64,000 nucleotides of DNA from Bactericera cockerelli (GCA_024516035.1 CM044959.1:22866884-22930883), one strand, 5' to 3'; positions 10,834-22,445 are shown, numbered from the stretch's first letter. Translations and numbers: made by a program. Notes: generated by a model from the sequence alone, not told the origin.

Positions 10834-11621
10834 TATCCCAATGGTCTGGTGAGAGCCCCAAGATCACGTCTCAGACTGCTATTTTTGTTTGACAAATATA
10901 TTAATACTGGTATAAATATCAGTTCAAAACGTGAAGTTAAACACCTAGATCTGCCTTCTGCAGTAAGACCTGTTCTTCATTGTGAGGACTTGCCTGTTGC
11001 TATTTCACCAGACAATGCCACTGTGAGTGTTGTGGAAGAAAATTGTGTTGAGGACATTGTTGACACTGAGGTGGAAGACCAAAACTTCGAAGCTCCACAT
11101 TTCTCTTCTCAGCCTCATTAACTAGAACAAGCAAACCTCAACGACCTTGAGATAGGCTTGAAACTATCAAAACTGCTAGCAGAACTTTTAGGATATAAAT
11201 TAAAAGGGTGGAATCTTCTCCAAAAAGGCTCAAAAGGTGTATTTCATTAATAACCATGATTTTAATGAGTTCATTTAATTAGAGGATTGGTCATATTCTG
11301 TTCTGATGGAAATTCATTTCATGAATACAAAAGTGAAGATTGGCGTTTATTAATTGATTCCTCTAAAAGCTCTACTTCTCTACATTGGAAATGAATTCTG
11401 CAGTAAGACCTCTTCAGTAACAGTCTGTGACGTGAGCATGAAGGAAACATACGGAAGAATGAAACTTTTTTTGCTCGACAAAATCAAGTAACATGAGTAC
11501 AAGTGGAAATTGTGTGAGGATTTGAAAGTCATTGGCTTTTCGGCTTGGCCCTCAACTAGGGTATACAAAATACTTCTGTTTTCTTTGTGAATAGAACAGC
11601 AGAGACCGTAAAAACTAGTTT
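10834..11621 (+). pseudogene. decayed repetitive arthropod ORF, transposon-like, function unknown
   Basis: An open frame to 11121 ends FSSQPH-stop. The same frame resumes with LEQANLNDLEIGLKLSKLL and LGYKLKGWNLLQKG. Further on are EDWRLLIDSSKSS (about 11335), VSMKETYGRMKLFLLDKIK then stop, HEYKWKLCEDLKVIGF (11431-11545), and CE-stop-NSRDRKN (about 11590-11616). This order (QPH-LNDL, KGWNLLQKG, WRLxIDSSKxS, MKETY, W-x-LC-x-DLKVIG, CxW-SR) is one I remember from an uncharacterised, highly repeated protein family in arthropods and hydra. No enzymatic domain is known to me. Several stops and frameshifts make this copy dead. Boundaries are approximate and no termini were found. Confidence 0.6.
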
Positions 11622-11624
11622 TAA

Positions 11625-13680
11625 ATAAAAATCACTTGGAGTAGGTAATTTACAAATGATGACCGGAAATAGCTAGGTGTTGACATAAAAAAGATGAACG
11701 GGAATTGTTTTAATCATGACATTTGAGTTTCAATTTAAAGGAGAAAGGAAATAGATTAAAATGTTCTTTTTCTATTGTGCAATATAACAGCTTGAATGCA
11801 ATATGCAGAGTCAGCATGTTAAATGCTACCCTGATGCTTAAAGATTGCCTTTTGTTACGAGAAGTCTTAAGCCGATATCATTTAGTTTTATGTGACACTG
11901 TTATAGTCACTTGAAACACAAGCACCTACCACGTACAAGTGGATGGGTATTATGGGACACTTGTTCCCAATAAACTTATACATCTCTTAAAGTTCTCAAT
12001 TGAACTCTGTAATGTTTAGATGTTACATACCATCTCTAGGTAATTGTCACACATAAGTTATTATATTTTATGGGTGAGAAAAACGGTAGTTTAGGAGGAA
12101 CGATTGTACCAATACGTATAGGTATTGCGTTAAACATAGCTAGAGAGTAGAGTACCTCCTTTACTATTTGGAAGAGGCCAAGATTTTGAATTTAGATATC
12201 TTAAATAATGAGTTCAATACTAACAAACGCTGAAGTCAAGTAATCGTCCTTGGCTACGTACCTATTCAGTAATATACAGTAGTAAACGCAGAAAAGACCT
12301 AAGTGTGTGTACGAAGTTCATATTCGTTTCAGAGGGCCTTGAAATAATTAATGAGATGAGAATTGAAATAACAGAAATATGGAAACATTTTCAAAAGAAT
12401 AATACGTATCGATCAATGTACCAATGTCCGATTCTTCACTCAAACAAAAGAAATAAAAAATAATCCAGACTTATTTCTTACACTAAGAACAAGTTCTATA
12501 ATATTAACAAGAACAAGACAGCCAGATACATTACCTATAACTGTATCCAATACAACAATATTATGCTGATAAAGTTACAGTTCTCCTGACCTATATTATG
12601 AGTGACAATACGTATCCCTGGTACCAAAGAAACTTACCACGTCAGGAAGTTCTATTCTATGCAGGATGTTTGAATAATGGGTATTTCTTTTCTTCCTATA
12701 GTGAAGTTTTTTTCGTCCCAAATACTATTTTGAAACTTCCTCTAAACCAAAGACTTTGTCTTCTCCTTTTGCCCTCGTATGATTCCTCTCCAAACTTTTT
12801 CTCCCCTCACTCTACCTTCCACTGTTCCTCACTCCTCCTCTTGTCCCTTCTCACAAACTCTTAATAGTCCCTTCTCACTTTTTGTCACTCCTCGCCTCTT
12901 TTTTTGGAAAGATCATATCAGAGTGTTGACCTTTAAGTAAAATAAAGAATACTTCACGAGTACCCTCTTTTAGTATTTTTTTAAAGAAAACTTTTCAAGC
13001 TTTTTGCGTCCGTTCAACGAACAAGGAAAGATTTGCATCTTTCCAATTTTACATCCAGGCAAACTTATGATGGATGTGAAAACTTGCGTTGTAGTGAAAA
13101 GTAGGTCTAGTGATGGTGAGACTGGTACACAGTGAAGAAATTCGATGTCCACTTCAGACTCTTTTACTTTGCAACATCTACTGTTATGCTGAAGTTATTG
13201 AATTTTCCCTTCCAAATCTTTTAATGATAGGTCATTTAGGAGGATTTAGGTGAATTTGATCATTCATGAGAGGGACCTTTATTTTTCAATATCTTTAACA
13301 AGTAGTACCAGATGTGTATGTAGTTTACTGGAAACTCAAGATTTTTTACCAAGTACATATGATAGAAAAAGTATCTTTGTAGGATAGTCCCTGACTTTAT
13401 TCAAAGGGAAATAATAATTATTATTATTGATAATGTGGATGGTCGATAGATAATTTAGATGATCCATGGAAAAGAGGATATCTTTGTAAACGGAATATAT
13501 TTATGTATTTACGTTAGATATTAGGGTTCAGGGAAATTCCGTTAAAAATTATAGAAGATGTCACTTTTTACTATAAAAGTATACTACTTATAATTAATTG
13601 AATAATTCCTATGAAATGACTATATCAAAAAACAGTCATCCTATAGGACATATACACCAAAAGGTAAATATAAACACCTT
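11625..13680. other. no gene seen
   Basis: AT-rich; a pyrimidine-rich part lies at 12750-12900. Open frames at 11723-11914 and 12598-12864 (+) show no support. Confidence 0.4.
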
Positions 13681-13885
13681 TTTATGACTCATTATAAAAT
13701 AAGAGAAATAGAAGTCCCAGGGTTAGGTCCTGTAGTCTGCGCGCTCAATCTGGCGGTATTGTTAAATATTCCTCAAGGAAGCGTGGGAACTCAAATTGGG
13801 ACATTGAGTATAATGATTGACCGAGTTCTAATTAGGAGCAAAGCATCTTTTTCATGGCAGTTCTTGTGCACCCTCATACTCACTC

Positions 13886-13899
13886 TGGATGAAACACTA
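13886..13899. repeat. left target-site duplication (14 bp)
   Basis: TGGATGAAACACTA, repeated exactly at 14205-14218, flanks the SINE between. Confidence 0.85.
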
Positions 13900-14204
13900 T
13901 GTATGTACGAATTTTTTTGTGGTGAAGCACAAGGCCTCTTCACAATTTTTGTGGGTAGCGCAGCATTACTAAGAGCCTCCTTTACATTTCGAATTATTCT
14001 ATTACATTAATTTCTTTTTACTCTGGTAATGCCGCCACAGGTCGTTACTCATACAAGTAACTACTCATTTTTCCTCACGAGGTATGAGTGGACCCCGAAC
14101 ATCCAAGTACAGAGCAGAAAAATTCCTGCCCCGCTGGGGATCGAACCCAGGTCACCGTGCGTGCAATGCCCAGCGCGCTAACTCACTCTGCCACGGTGAC
14201 TACT
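13900..14204 (-). mobile_element. SINE family D, complete tRNA-derived copy
   Basis: Read on minus, the head carries box A-like GTGGCAGAGTGAGTTAGCGC, then CACGGTGACCTGGGTTCGAT with box B GGTTCGATCCC, then GCGGGGCAGGAATTTTTCTG. The body continues to an A-rich end (CACAAAAAAATTCGTACATA). Exact 14-bp direct repeats at 13886-13899 and 14205-14218 bracket it, giving a 305-bp insertion made by target-primed reverse transcription. It is the youngest-looking SINE here. It also breaks an open frame starting at 13684, which before insertion would have stopped right after the target site. Confidence 0.85.
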
Positions 14205-14218
14205 TGGATGAAACACTA
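14205..14218. repeat. right target-site duplication (14 bp)
   Basis: Exact second copy of TGGATGAAACACTA. Confidence 0.85.
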
Positions 14219-14319
14219 ACATAGAAGGATTTCAGGGTGAGAGGACAGGTTCTACTAGATATCTAACATATAGGAGACCAAAAGGTGCAAGGGATCTACT
14301 CGTGGTGGAGGGTCTGTTT

Positions 14320-14700
14320 CATTTACCTGGGATCGCCACAATCCTCGAACCCCGCTCCCCGGGGGCGTAGGTCCTGCCTCGGTTTGAGGACAGGGGTCAG
14401 CCCCCATTTCTCAACAAATTCGAGACGGGAAATGTTGGCGGGTTACGAGAGGGGGCAAGTCCCCCTCTCAGAACCCATCCCCCAACTACTCTCGTCCGGA
14501 CGCTGCGGGCCTCGCTGGACTTGTCAGCATCACGGGACGGGGTTCGATTCCAGGGGGCGTCAGCCCAGCAGCTACTGGCCGGGCACTTCACTGTGGCATG
14601 ACACTCGGGTCACCACTGGGAGAGGAGACACGGACGGCACGGGACGCACGAACCTTTGACCCGCGAAACAAACGGCGCTACACTTGTGTCCTCAAGTCAC
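14320..14700 (-). other. GC-rich island, possible LTR-retrotransposon leader
   Basis: This is the most GC-rich part of the window. Open frames occur on both strands (14285-14659 +, 14397-14591 -), and neither resembles a known protein. On minus, CTCTCCCAG is followed by TGGTGACCCGAGTG at about 14620. TGGTGACCC matches the start of a tRNA-Trp-type primer binding site, and the sequence before it could be the end of an LTR. CAG|GTAAAT at about 14327 (-) could be a splice donor, and an AATAAA lies at 14758 (+). No second LTR was found, so an ordinary exon or CpG-like island is also possible. Confidence 0.25.
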
Positions 14701-15137
14701 GGAGACGAAGTAAACAGACAGAAGCGAGAAACATGATGGCACGAGTTTTCGAACACTAATAAAAATATATTATATTGTTGGTGTTGTTAAAAAAAAATAA
14801 GTTGAGGAAAAAAATGAAAAGTATTCACCGGGATGGAGGAACACCGAGTGTTGTGATGCGAATAACACCTCACACGGGCGTTCCTTGCGTTAGAGGATCC
14901 ACTGCGCAAGACCAGTTGCTGATCGATACAATGATAACTGACACCAAGAGCTTTCATAGTTAATTGTTTTTCTACTTATTAGCACAGATGAAAAATAACA
15001 AACCACGTGATTTTTACTGATAACTCTGGTTATCTCTTATCAGTGAGTTCCTTCATCCCCAATCACAGAGCCCTTGTACCTAAGATGCTAGTCCTGAAAA
15101 TAATTTGACCAATGGTAAAATTGTTACCTCTTCGTCT
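14701..15137. other. no feature seen
   Basis: A 62-codon open frame at 14775-14963 (+) lacks support. A small hairpin with ACTGATAA/TTATCAGT arms lies near 15016-15043. Confidence 0.35.
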
Positions 15138-15265
15138 TTCTTCGTTCTCTCTCTCTCTCTCTCTCTCTCCCTCCCTCTCCTTCCTCCGTATTTGCTAACT
15201 TTGTTCCACGAGTTCGCTTTCATTTTACAATATCTCTCTCTTTTTCTCTCCCTCCTCCCCCCTCC
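15138..15265. repeat. CT-rich microsatellite
   Basis: (CT)n with CCCTCC and TTTTT interruptions. Confidence 0.85.
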
Positions 15266-16098
15266 CTGCTCTCGTGTTTACTCTACCAATCTCTCTGTGT
15301 CTAATGTGTACAAAGTTGTTTTTACTTTCATCTCTGAATTTCTCCGAATTTATAGGTGGGAATGCCGCTTTATTTTCTTCTTCTTATGTTAGACTTTCGT
15401 CTGCATGGCTTTGATTTGGGGATGGTGACATGCTGTTGGATGACGCGGGTTTGTGATTGGAAGTGAGTTTCTTAGCTGCTATGTTTCTCAAGTTGTCAGA
15501 AAATAATTTCCGAACGTTATAATGAAGAACGGGCATAATCTTTTTAAAAACATAATTAATGCCTGATAAATTCCAGACTAACTGACATCGGAGATAATGT
15601 TAATCGATGAGTGACTGATAACGAATCAGAGAGCTATAATAAAATTGTCATTAATAATGTCGGTTATCTATTTTAACTCAAGGACGACTAGTAAACCTAT
15701 ATTTTCATAAACTCGTTTTTGTTATCATTTTAAATGTCTTCAATCTCATCCTTTATCATTGGTCCGGAAATTCTAGGATTGTTTAAAACTATATAAATCG
15801 ATATGTACCTATTCCTTACTGTCTGGAGTTTTGGGTTCAAATCAGATATGGATAATATTTTTTCAGAATATATACTTCGATAGTAAATTATTGACCCAAT
15901 ATTCTAAACCGTTACATCAGCCAGGTCTTACATTCAATTTCATGTTCGTATACTGAATGACATCGTGACACATGTAGTTACGATTGACCTTCTAGAACAA
16001 GTAATTCACTGGGTCATGATCGGAACACTATACATAATGAGGATAGCATTATTTTATCCCCACTCCACCCTACCTCACGTCCCTCCTCTATACTTTAC
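15266..16098. other. no gene seen
   Basis: AT-rich sequence with no recognised repeat. Confidence 0.4.
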
Positions 16099-16157
16099 CT
16101 CCTTGGTGCCCCACACGGAGCTGCGAAAAGTGGAATTGCCGAAGCCCTACGTGTAAT
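16099..16157 (-). CDS. possible 59-nt exon, weak
   Basis: On minus, CACCTCTCTATGCTGCAG is a good acceptor, and AAGGAG|GTAAAG is an acceptable donor. The 59 nt between are GC-rich relative to the flanks and open in two of three phases (for example ITRRASAIPLFAAPCGAPR). No protein family is recognised. Length is not a multiple of three. This could be chance. Confidence 0.2.
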
Positions 16158-17544
16158 CTGCAGCATAGAGAGGTGTCATGTCAACTAACATTCTCTTGAC
16201 AACTTTTCCGTGCCGCTGTCGACAATGAGTCTAAGTGCATTATTGCTATGTGGAAGCTTTCTTTTTTCCAAGCGAAGATAGAACAATAATTTGTTCTTAA
16301 AGGAATAAAGTAGGTGTTTTAAAATTTACTATTGTTACTTACGACAAAGAATCTTTATTGAAAAAAAATAGTCCTAGAAATACTTGGTGAAATGGGCACA
16401 TCCACCAAGTCCTTCAATTCGTCTCACTTCTTTTTCTGTTCACTTTCATTCTGTATTTGTTTTGAAAAGTTGGTAAATTCTTTATTTCTCTGTCTAGGTC
16501 CTGTGCGTCTTTTACTTTCTAAGAATAAAATGAAAAATCATAAAAATAATTACTTTATTGCATAGTTTAATTTATGCATTTCATTAATTTGTGTGCACTA
16601 TTCTGTTAAAAGTAGTGAATGGTTGTTTGTATCACCAGTTTACATTGTTATAGCATCCTTTCTGGAAAATCATTCTTTCTAGAAAGGGCCCTGACCATCC
16701 ATAAGATGGAAGAAATATCGTAGATCGGCCATGGCTCTGTTAACGAGTCTCACCCTGAGGGCCTAAGGTCACCATACTATTGTGTTCAATTACATACATG
16801 TTTGTTTGTCTCTTCTATTTTATGACACGTTGGGCATTGATTTGAGACTTCATTATAGGAAGGACTGCTTCATTTCAAGTCAGAAAAGCTATAGGTAACT
16901 TGGTATGCTTTCATCATAACTATTTTAATCGACATAGTGTTGTTTAGTGTATTTTAGTTGACCTGTCCACTTGACACCTGTCTCCTTACATAAACCATTT
17001 CTAAAGCTACTACATGTCTCACATGGGCAGTACAGTACATCATTTCCCCACTTTTCATAATATGCACAGTTTGGGCAACACAGAATAAGGACTATGTATA
17101 CTTGTGCATTGTTGAATGAAACTGCAGCCTTTTGTTTGCGAGGACCTGTTGCATCATGGTGTCTGTTGCCAATTTCCGAGCTGCAATGAAATTTTCAAGA
17201 GCAAACAGTCAGCTGCCTCTTTCGTACCAGGAGAAATTGAGCCAGGGGTTTTTATTTTTAAAGGAGTCTTGAATTTTCTCTGTAAATTGAAACCTCACAC
17301 AAATAACAGGAGCTCCGGAGTATAATGTCATTAAGTGATTTTAAGTCGTTCAAAATCACATCTGTTTTCCTGCCAAAATGATAACCTACTAACAACGTGA
17401 AGGACAGCTTAACGCCTTATTGATCGCCGTAAAAAAAAAAACAATAAAAAGATTACTACTTATAAATCTGAGTGGCCACTTACCACAGACACTAATTTGT
17501 AACTATCCATCATCTCTCTCAGTTTAGTTATGATTTTACTGGAG
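16158..17544. other. no gene seen
   Basis: AT-rich. A 69-codon open frame at 17116-17325 (+) has several cysteines but no recognisable zinc-finger spacing and no splice support. Confidence 0.35.
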
Positions 17545-17720
17545 ATTGGCCTTGAAAATTTATATCTAACGTTCCTGAGATATTTTTTATTTATTTTTTA
17601 CGGACAGACAGACCCAGAGATACACGAACCACTGGCTGAAACTTTGGATTTAAGCTCCGGGGACCGTAAAACGTGTTTTGGCACAAAAAACTGACCTTCG
17701 AAAATTTTGGGTGATTCCAT
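17545..17720. repeat. possible old interspersed repeat with GACAGACAGAC motif
   Basis: ACGGACAGACAGACCCAGAG followed by a GGGGACCGTAAAACGTGTTT block resembles phrases I know from dispersed insect repeats. A related TCTGTCGGATGGAC phrase lies near 30280. No termini are defined. Confidence 0.25.
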
Positions 17721-18294
17721 TATTTTCCTTTCTATAAGATAAGGAAAATAAACATAAAACTATTCATACAATACAATACTCTGTTTATCCTGCAAGAATG
17801 AGACTAAAGAGTCCATTTACGTATGCTATGATCCTGAATAAAAGTAAAGCCACCCACTCATGAAATCTCTTGGATTATCTGTAAGAGGAGGCTAAAGCTC
17901 CTCTTGAGCAAATTTTAAAACGTTTCCTCCACTTTGCACACAATTTTTCACATCACACCATCTCTAGTGCAAAGAGTTCAAATTCAAATGAACTGAAGAG
18001 AAACTAATTTTATTCACGAACTTGTCATAAACTCGTAATAGCATAGTGGTGTTTAATTCAGTCCCATTCGTTTCCTTTGCATCCTTCTCGCTTGTTTTTC
18101 TATGATAATTATCTATTTTGTTTGCTTCTTTTCTTTTAGTGTTAGTAGCCGAACAATATCTATATAAATAAATATAATCATAACGTCCATGAGCAATAAT
18201 ATTATTTTGTTGTTTTTAATGAATTGTGGTCGAATTCTTGTATCATATAGTTTGCTGTAAATCCATTTGTTTAAATAAAATTGCAAAAAAATTG

Positions 18295-18450
18295 ATCTCA
18301 CCATAAGACAATAACACAAATCATTGTCGCTAGGAAGGTCATTGAGACGTAAAATGTGGAAGTACAAGTGCCAGAACCAACCAACATCAACCATTAGAAA
18401 GAGGTTGAACAATGCCGACCCATGTATAGGTTTGGGAAAAAGAAAAGTGA
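18295..18450 (+). repeat. SINE family A (A2 3' half)
   Basis: Contains AATAACACAAATCATTG, GTGCCAGAACCAACCAACA, GGTTGAACAATGCCGACCC and a TTTGGGAAAAAGAAAAGTGA end. A minus-strand open frame (18113-18466) across it is not a gene. Confidence 0.8.
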
Positions 18451-18607
18451 AAGATGAAGAAAACATAAATGATTAGATGCTATTAATACGGAACGATTGG
18501 TATTCAGCAAAATCACAAAGTGTGAGCTGAGTCACACGATTCAGAAAATTTCAGATCTTGAAGACTCGAATATTTTGTTCCCATACCCTGTGAACTTTTT
18601 TACAGTC

Positions 18608-19135
18608 GAATTTGGGTAAGTGGAACAAAAGCACCAGTACCGACCACTAGCGGCCGAAATTCTCTTTATTGCAAGTTTAACTCAGCACTTGGAACTAGAA
18701 GTTCTAGGGAATTTTGACGAAAACGACCTAGTAACTGGCTAGAACTTAAGAGAAAGGGATTGCTGCATAACTATGTGGAATTCAGGATACCCCACTATTT
18801 CCACACGTGGAACGTGAGTGCTCGCTACCTCTGGAACCATGAATCAAACACCAAGGCCTGAATCAATGAAAGACGCGAAAGCGGAGACTGCTACCATAGT
18901 GATGTTATTACCATGGTAACAACCAATCACATACTATAGTAACAGTGTCGCCCCAGTGTCCAACACACCGTCCACAGCAGCGTTCATTAAATCGGGCCCA
19001 AATCTCTGCTACCAAATCAATCATCATTTCTTTTTTAACTGGATAAGTGGAATAAACGGACAGAACCGTTTTTTACTATAGAGTAGCGACTTGGTGGAAT
19101 CACGCTTATCCAAAAAATAGACTTATTCAGCCAAC
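18608..19135. mobile_element. pogo/Tigger-like relic
   Basis: The left edge TACAGTCGAATTTGGGTAAG resembles a pogo/Tigger terminus. An inward motif AACTGGATAAGTGGAATAAA near 19038 and GCTTATCCAAAAAATAGACTT near 19107 suggest the opposite side. The interior has no transposase frame. The right boundary is uncertain. Confidence 0.4.
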
Positions 19136-19294
19136 TAAATTTTCAATCTGACATATTATTTTGCGAAAGCTCCCGTGAATTTTTTTTCAAAATTTTCTGG
19201 ATATCCAATTTTTAAATTTTACAATATGTGTGTTTCTGTAGAAGATATAAGAAGAGTGATGGAGGATTTTTTAAAAATTGAACCATTTATGAAG

Positions 19295-19515
19295 CCACAG
19301 CCATCCAGAGCTTCACGTATAGGTACTGCACCAGTGCTCGTACTGGGATCACTCAAGTCCAGAGAAGCTAGGACTTGAAGGGTGACCTTGGTTTCAAACT
19401 TCGAACCTGAGTAGTGCTTCCTACTTTCAGCCCAACCCAGTCTGGGTGAAGTTAATGAGAGTAGCAGGCAGATGAGTTTCACAATGGAGGATGAAACGCA
19501 TAAGTATTGAAGCAC
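19295..19515 (+). repeat. SINE family A with 5S-rRNA-like head
   Basis: CACCAGTGCTCGTACTGGGA then TCACTCAAGTCCAG and GGACTTGAAGGGTGACC follow the order of the 5S rRNA internal promoter region (…TCTCGTCCGATCACCGAAGT…ACTTGGATGGGTGACC). The family A core follows (CCCAACCCAGTCTGGGTGAA, AGTTTCACAATGGAGG). A minus-strand open frame across it is not a gene. 5S identity is by remembered consensus. Confidence 0.6.
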
Positions 19516-20744
19516 AGTTCTCAGAGTTCACATCAAGGGTGTCTAAATTTCTCAAATGACATTGTAATTTGTCATATAACTCTGCTACTGGTAACTTGGC
19601 TTTTGTGTTTTGAATAACTAAACCCTCATGTGTAATTTCAAATGATCTCGATGTTAAAAAGACTAAGGAAAATCAAATATACAATTATCTGACGAATAGC
19701 ACAACGACCGCTCAAGTTGAGTTATAATTCGTAAGGGAGGCAACCATATAAGTTTCGGAGGGCAACGGATACATAATATATCACATTTCGGCAAATACGT
19801 TTAACTTTCAGCCTCTTTAGTATTTATTTAAAACAACCTGTAGCACTGAAATCTTACCCCATGTAAATGATACGCACGGTGCTTTGAACACTCAATGTGT
19901 TGGAAAATTAGGATTCATCCATTTAGGGTGCACTTTAATGTCGTATAATGATTTTCTAAATTATTTTTAACCTAAAAAGAAATTCGCGATCAATACGTCA
20001 ATTGAAAGCTCAAACCCTGATTTCTTCCGAGCTTTGATTGCATCCCTATTATGCTTAGACACTTTAGATATCCTTTTTTTAATTTGAGTTTAACGTCGCT
20101 TTCAACAGCATTGTCATATCACGACGGGTAGCCTCTAATCTTTAAATTTGTGTCTTCATTTTATAATGAGTTTACTTTACAGATTACTCCATGTAGTTTT
20201 AATACATAATCGAATTTAATCCTGTTGAAGATTGTACGAGATCATTGATCTCATATACATTTTATCCCATAAAAAACCAAATAAATATGTATTTGTCCTA
20301 GAATAGCTGGCTCTTTTCTTAGGCATCTTCATCATACTCTTTATTATTATACATTTCGGTGTAAAAAAAAACTCTAGAAAGTTACTAGGTACTCTACTCA
20401 ACCAAAAAAGGAAATAAGAGAAGTTGGTATCAAGCATTTCATTATTTGACCTCTGACTACACGTCAGGCGCTCCACGATTTTCGAATTGACGGTAAATCC
20501 TAGCGACAGCGGGAGAAGGGAGATGGAGGGGGGGCGGGGGTCTTCTTCACCCTCCCCTGGTCGACAGGCCAAAAATAAACCGCACTATTTACACACGGGA
20601 TTCTTTACATAGAATAAGAAAATTTACTTAAGTATATAAGAAGACCATGTGCGGTACATTAGATAAGTAAACAATCAGGGTGGTCAAGCAAAGTGCCCCA
20701 CTTTCAAAGAGAAGATTCTTCCTAGGTAATACGTACAGGGTGTC
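19516..20744. other. no gene seen
   Basis: AT-rich, with a GC-rich patch at about 20500-20575. A minus-strand open frame at 20216-20572 passes through it. It has no recognisable motif or splice signal. Confidence 0.35.
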
Positions 20745-20766
20745 CGAAAATAATCTTACAGACGTG
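20745..20766. repeat. possible transposon terminus motif
   Basis: TACAGGGTGTCCGAAAATAA resembles a phrase found at the ends of several insect transposons. No inverted partner was located within the next few hundred bases. Confidence 0.25.
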
Positions 20767-20984
20767 AAAGTTATTCTTCAAAGTCATAATTTTTAATGTT
20801 AAAATTTGACACAGTACAACCAAGACGCAATGTATTAAATGAGGGTCATTCAATTCAGGGCTACTTCACCTTTGCTGATGAAAATTGTCAAACCTTCTCT
20901 CGACATTAACCTCACTTGGTTTGTCTAGGACTGGAAAGCAAGACTCTCAACCTATTTTCTTTTACCTATTATTTTCATTATATA

Positions 20985-21290
20985 TGTTAGTGCATCATCA
21001 ACTTTGTTTACAAAAATTCTGTTCCCTCCGAACACGTGAGGCATTTCCAGCCCTACTCAGGCTGGGTGAGGTTTAAGTGCGTAGCTGGTACGATGCCCAG
21101 CGAATGGAGGGTAAAACCCTTGTCCAAATTAGGACGTTAAGTCAAATAGAATCGTTGGTGTCAGGAAGGGCATCCAACCTTAAAAAATGTGCCACAACTA
21201 ACCAACCAACCTCAATCATGAGGTTGAACAATGCCGACCCCAAGTAGTTTGGGAAAAGGCAAAGTGAAAGCAGAAGAAGTGTAACTTTCT
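20985..21290 (+). repeat. SINE family A, A2 form, near complete
   Basis: Shows in one piece the order AATTCTGTTCCCTCCGAACA, CTACTCAGGCTGGGTGAGGT, GCGAATGGAGGGTAAAACCC, TTGGTGTCAGGAAGGGCATC, CCAACTAACC-type block, GGTTGAACAATGCCGACCCC, AAGTAGTTTGGGAAAAGGC and a purine-rich tail. This is the best in-window guide to the A2 structure. The minus-strand open frame 21142-21339 is a by-product. Confidence 0.85.
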
Positions 21291-21572
21291 TTATGCTAGT
21301 GCAGCCAAAAGGCAAGACACAATTTTCAATGATCATCAATTGTTATGAATTGATAATCAGAGGAGATCATTTTATAGCAAAAAAAGAAGAATGCTCAACA
21401 GTTAATGAAAAAGGTTCCTGTGATGCCTAAATTAATCATTAATTGACCAAACTTTATCTACCTACTTATTTTTAGTATTTAGCTCACAGTTAGCATTTTG
21501 CGTTCTCTGTAAAATTAATTTACTATGATTAGTTTGCGTTTGATAAATCGATCCTCAACTGATAAAGTTTTT

Positions 21573-21595
21573 TTTTTTTTTTTTTTTTTTTTTTA
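21573..21595. repeat. poly-T tract
   Basis: About 23 T residues. Confidence 0.95.
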
Positions 21596-21869
21596 AGGTG
21601 AATTGTGTTATATAATTTTGAGCTCCCTCACCCTGTAAATTCATAACAAATATTATCTACATCTCCGTGACCTCTCTAATCAGCAAATGTACAAAATCTT
21701 TAGGTACATCAATGAATACTCTTAAATGAAAAATTCGACAAATAGCAAAGTCGACACCTGACATTCATGTACCGGCGAAAAACATCACTGCAGCTTGGAA
21801 CATTTACTTTAATGTATGACCTGGCAGGTGCGGTCTGAGGGAGGGGTCACAAACGACCCTTCCAATTGA

Positions 21870-22085
21870 GCGCACGATTAGAATTGGTAAGATATTCGCC
21901 ATGCGGAAGGTCCATAGCTCGAACCCCATAGCCGACAAAATATTCATTAAAATTGTGTGTAAGGGACACCTTTCCGTGCGCTCTTAAATGGGAAGTATAT
22001 TGTGTCCCATCATGCCCATCAGAGGAGTGGCATACTACGAGATGGGCAAGCTTCAACACAGACCACAAGCGTCTACAGAAGCTGC
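21870..22085 (+). repeat. SINE family B, near complete
   Basis: A tRNA-like head (TTGGTAAGATATTCGCCATG, box B ATAGCTCGAACCCC) continues into GTGTGTAAGGGACACCTTTC, GGGAAGTATATTGTGTCCCA, GGCATACTACGAGATGGGCA and CAGACCACAAGCGTC. Copies: 10240-10348 (head, +) and 53405-53470 (3' block, -). Confidence 0.75.
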
Positions 22086-22284
22086 TGCTTTATGGCTACA
22101 AAATTGAAACGTTGTAAAACACTCATTTTTTTTCAAGATTGATCTGTCTCGTAGTTTTTTGTTGTTGAAACAAATTGTTGTCATCTTTTTTGACAGAGTT
22201 AGGTGAACTTCTTCCAGTCAAATCTGAGATAAGTTTTTGAAATTGATGCATGTATGAGGTTGAGAGAATCACTCCAGAATAAAG

Positions 22285-22445
22285 ATAATGAATTTTTTTT
22301 ATGCTTTACTAGGAGGACAGAGTACAATGGTAACAGTATAAAATTAAGAAAAAACAAACAAATGACAAAATAAATAAGTAAAAAAGAAAATAACAATAAT
22401 GTCCTACCTAAAGGGCGGGGTTATTACCTGTGGCAATCTCTTCCA
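22285..22445 (-). repeat. 3' end of a non-LTR retrotransposon family
   Basis: Read on minus it begins GATTGCCACAGGTAATAACC and CCCGCCCTTTAGGTAGGACA, then AT-rich sequence toward a T/A-rich tail. The same leading block (GCCATAGGCAATAACCCCGC) is at 62885, 57395-57450, 36415 and 37520. The 62885 copy ends in AATAAAGCATTTAATAATAA, a (TAA)-type tail, which suggests non-LTR 3' ends. Confidence 0.5.

Noticed and set aside
12598..12864. 88-codon plus-strand frame
   Set aside because: The second half is a pyrimidine-rich low-complexity stretch and no splice or promoter signal supports it.
13684..14010. 108-codon hydrophobic open frame
   Set aside because: Its 3' part is SINE sequence from 13900; removal of the insertion shortens it to an unremarkable chance frame.
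14120..14204. tRNA gene on the minus strand
   Set aside because: Part of a 305-bp SINE bracketed by 14-bp target duplications.
18113..18466. 117-codon minus-strand frame
   Set aside because: Overlaps the A2 SINE; the homologous frames at 7983-8273 and 21142-21339 arise from the same repeat.
19219..19515. 98-codon minus-strand frame
   Set aside because: Lies over the 5S-headed SINE copy.
20216..20572. 118-codon minus-strand frame
   Set aside because: No splice signals, motif or coding-like composition; it runs through AT-rich sequence and one GC-rich patch.
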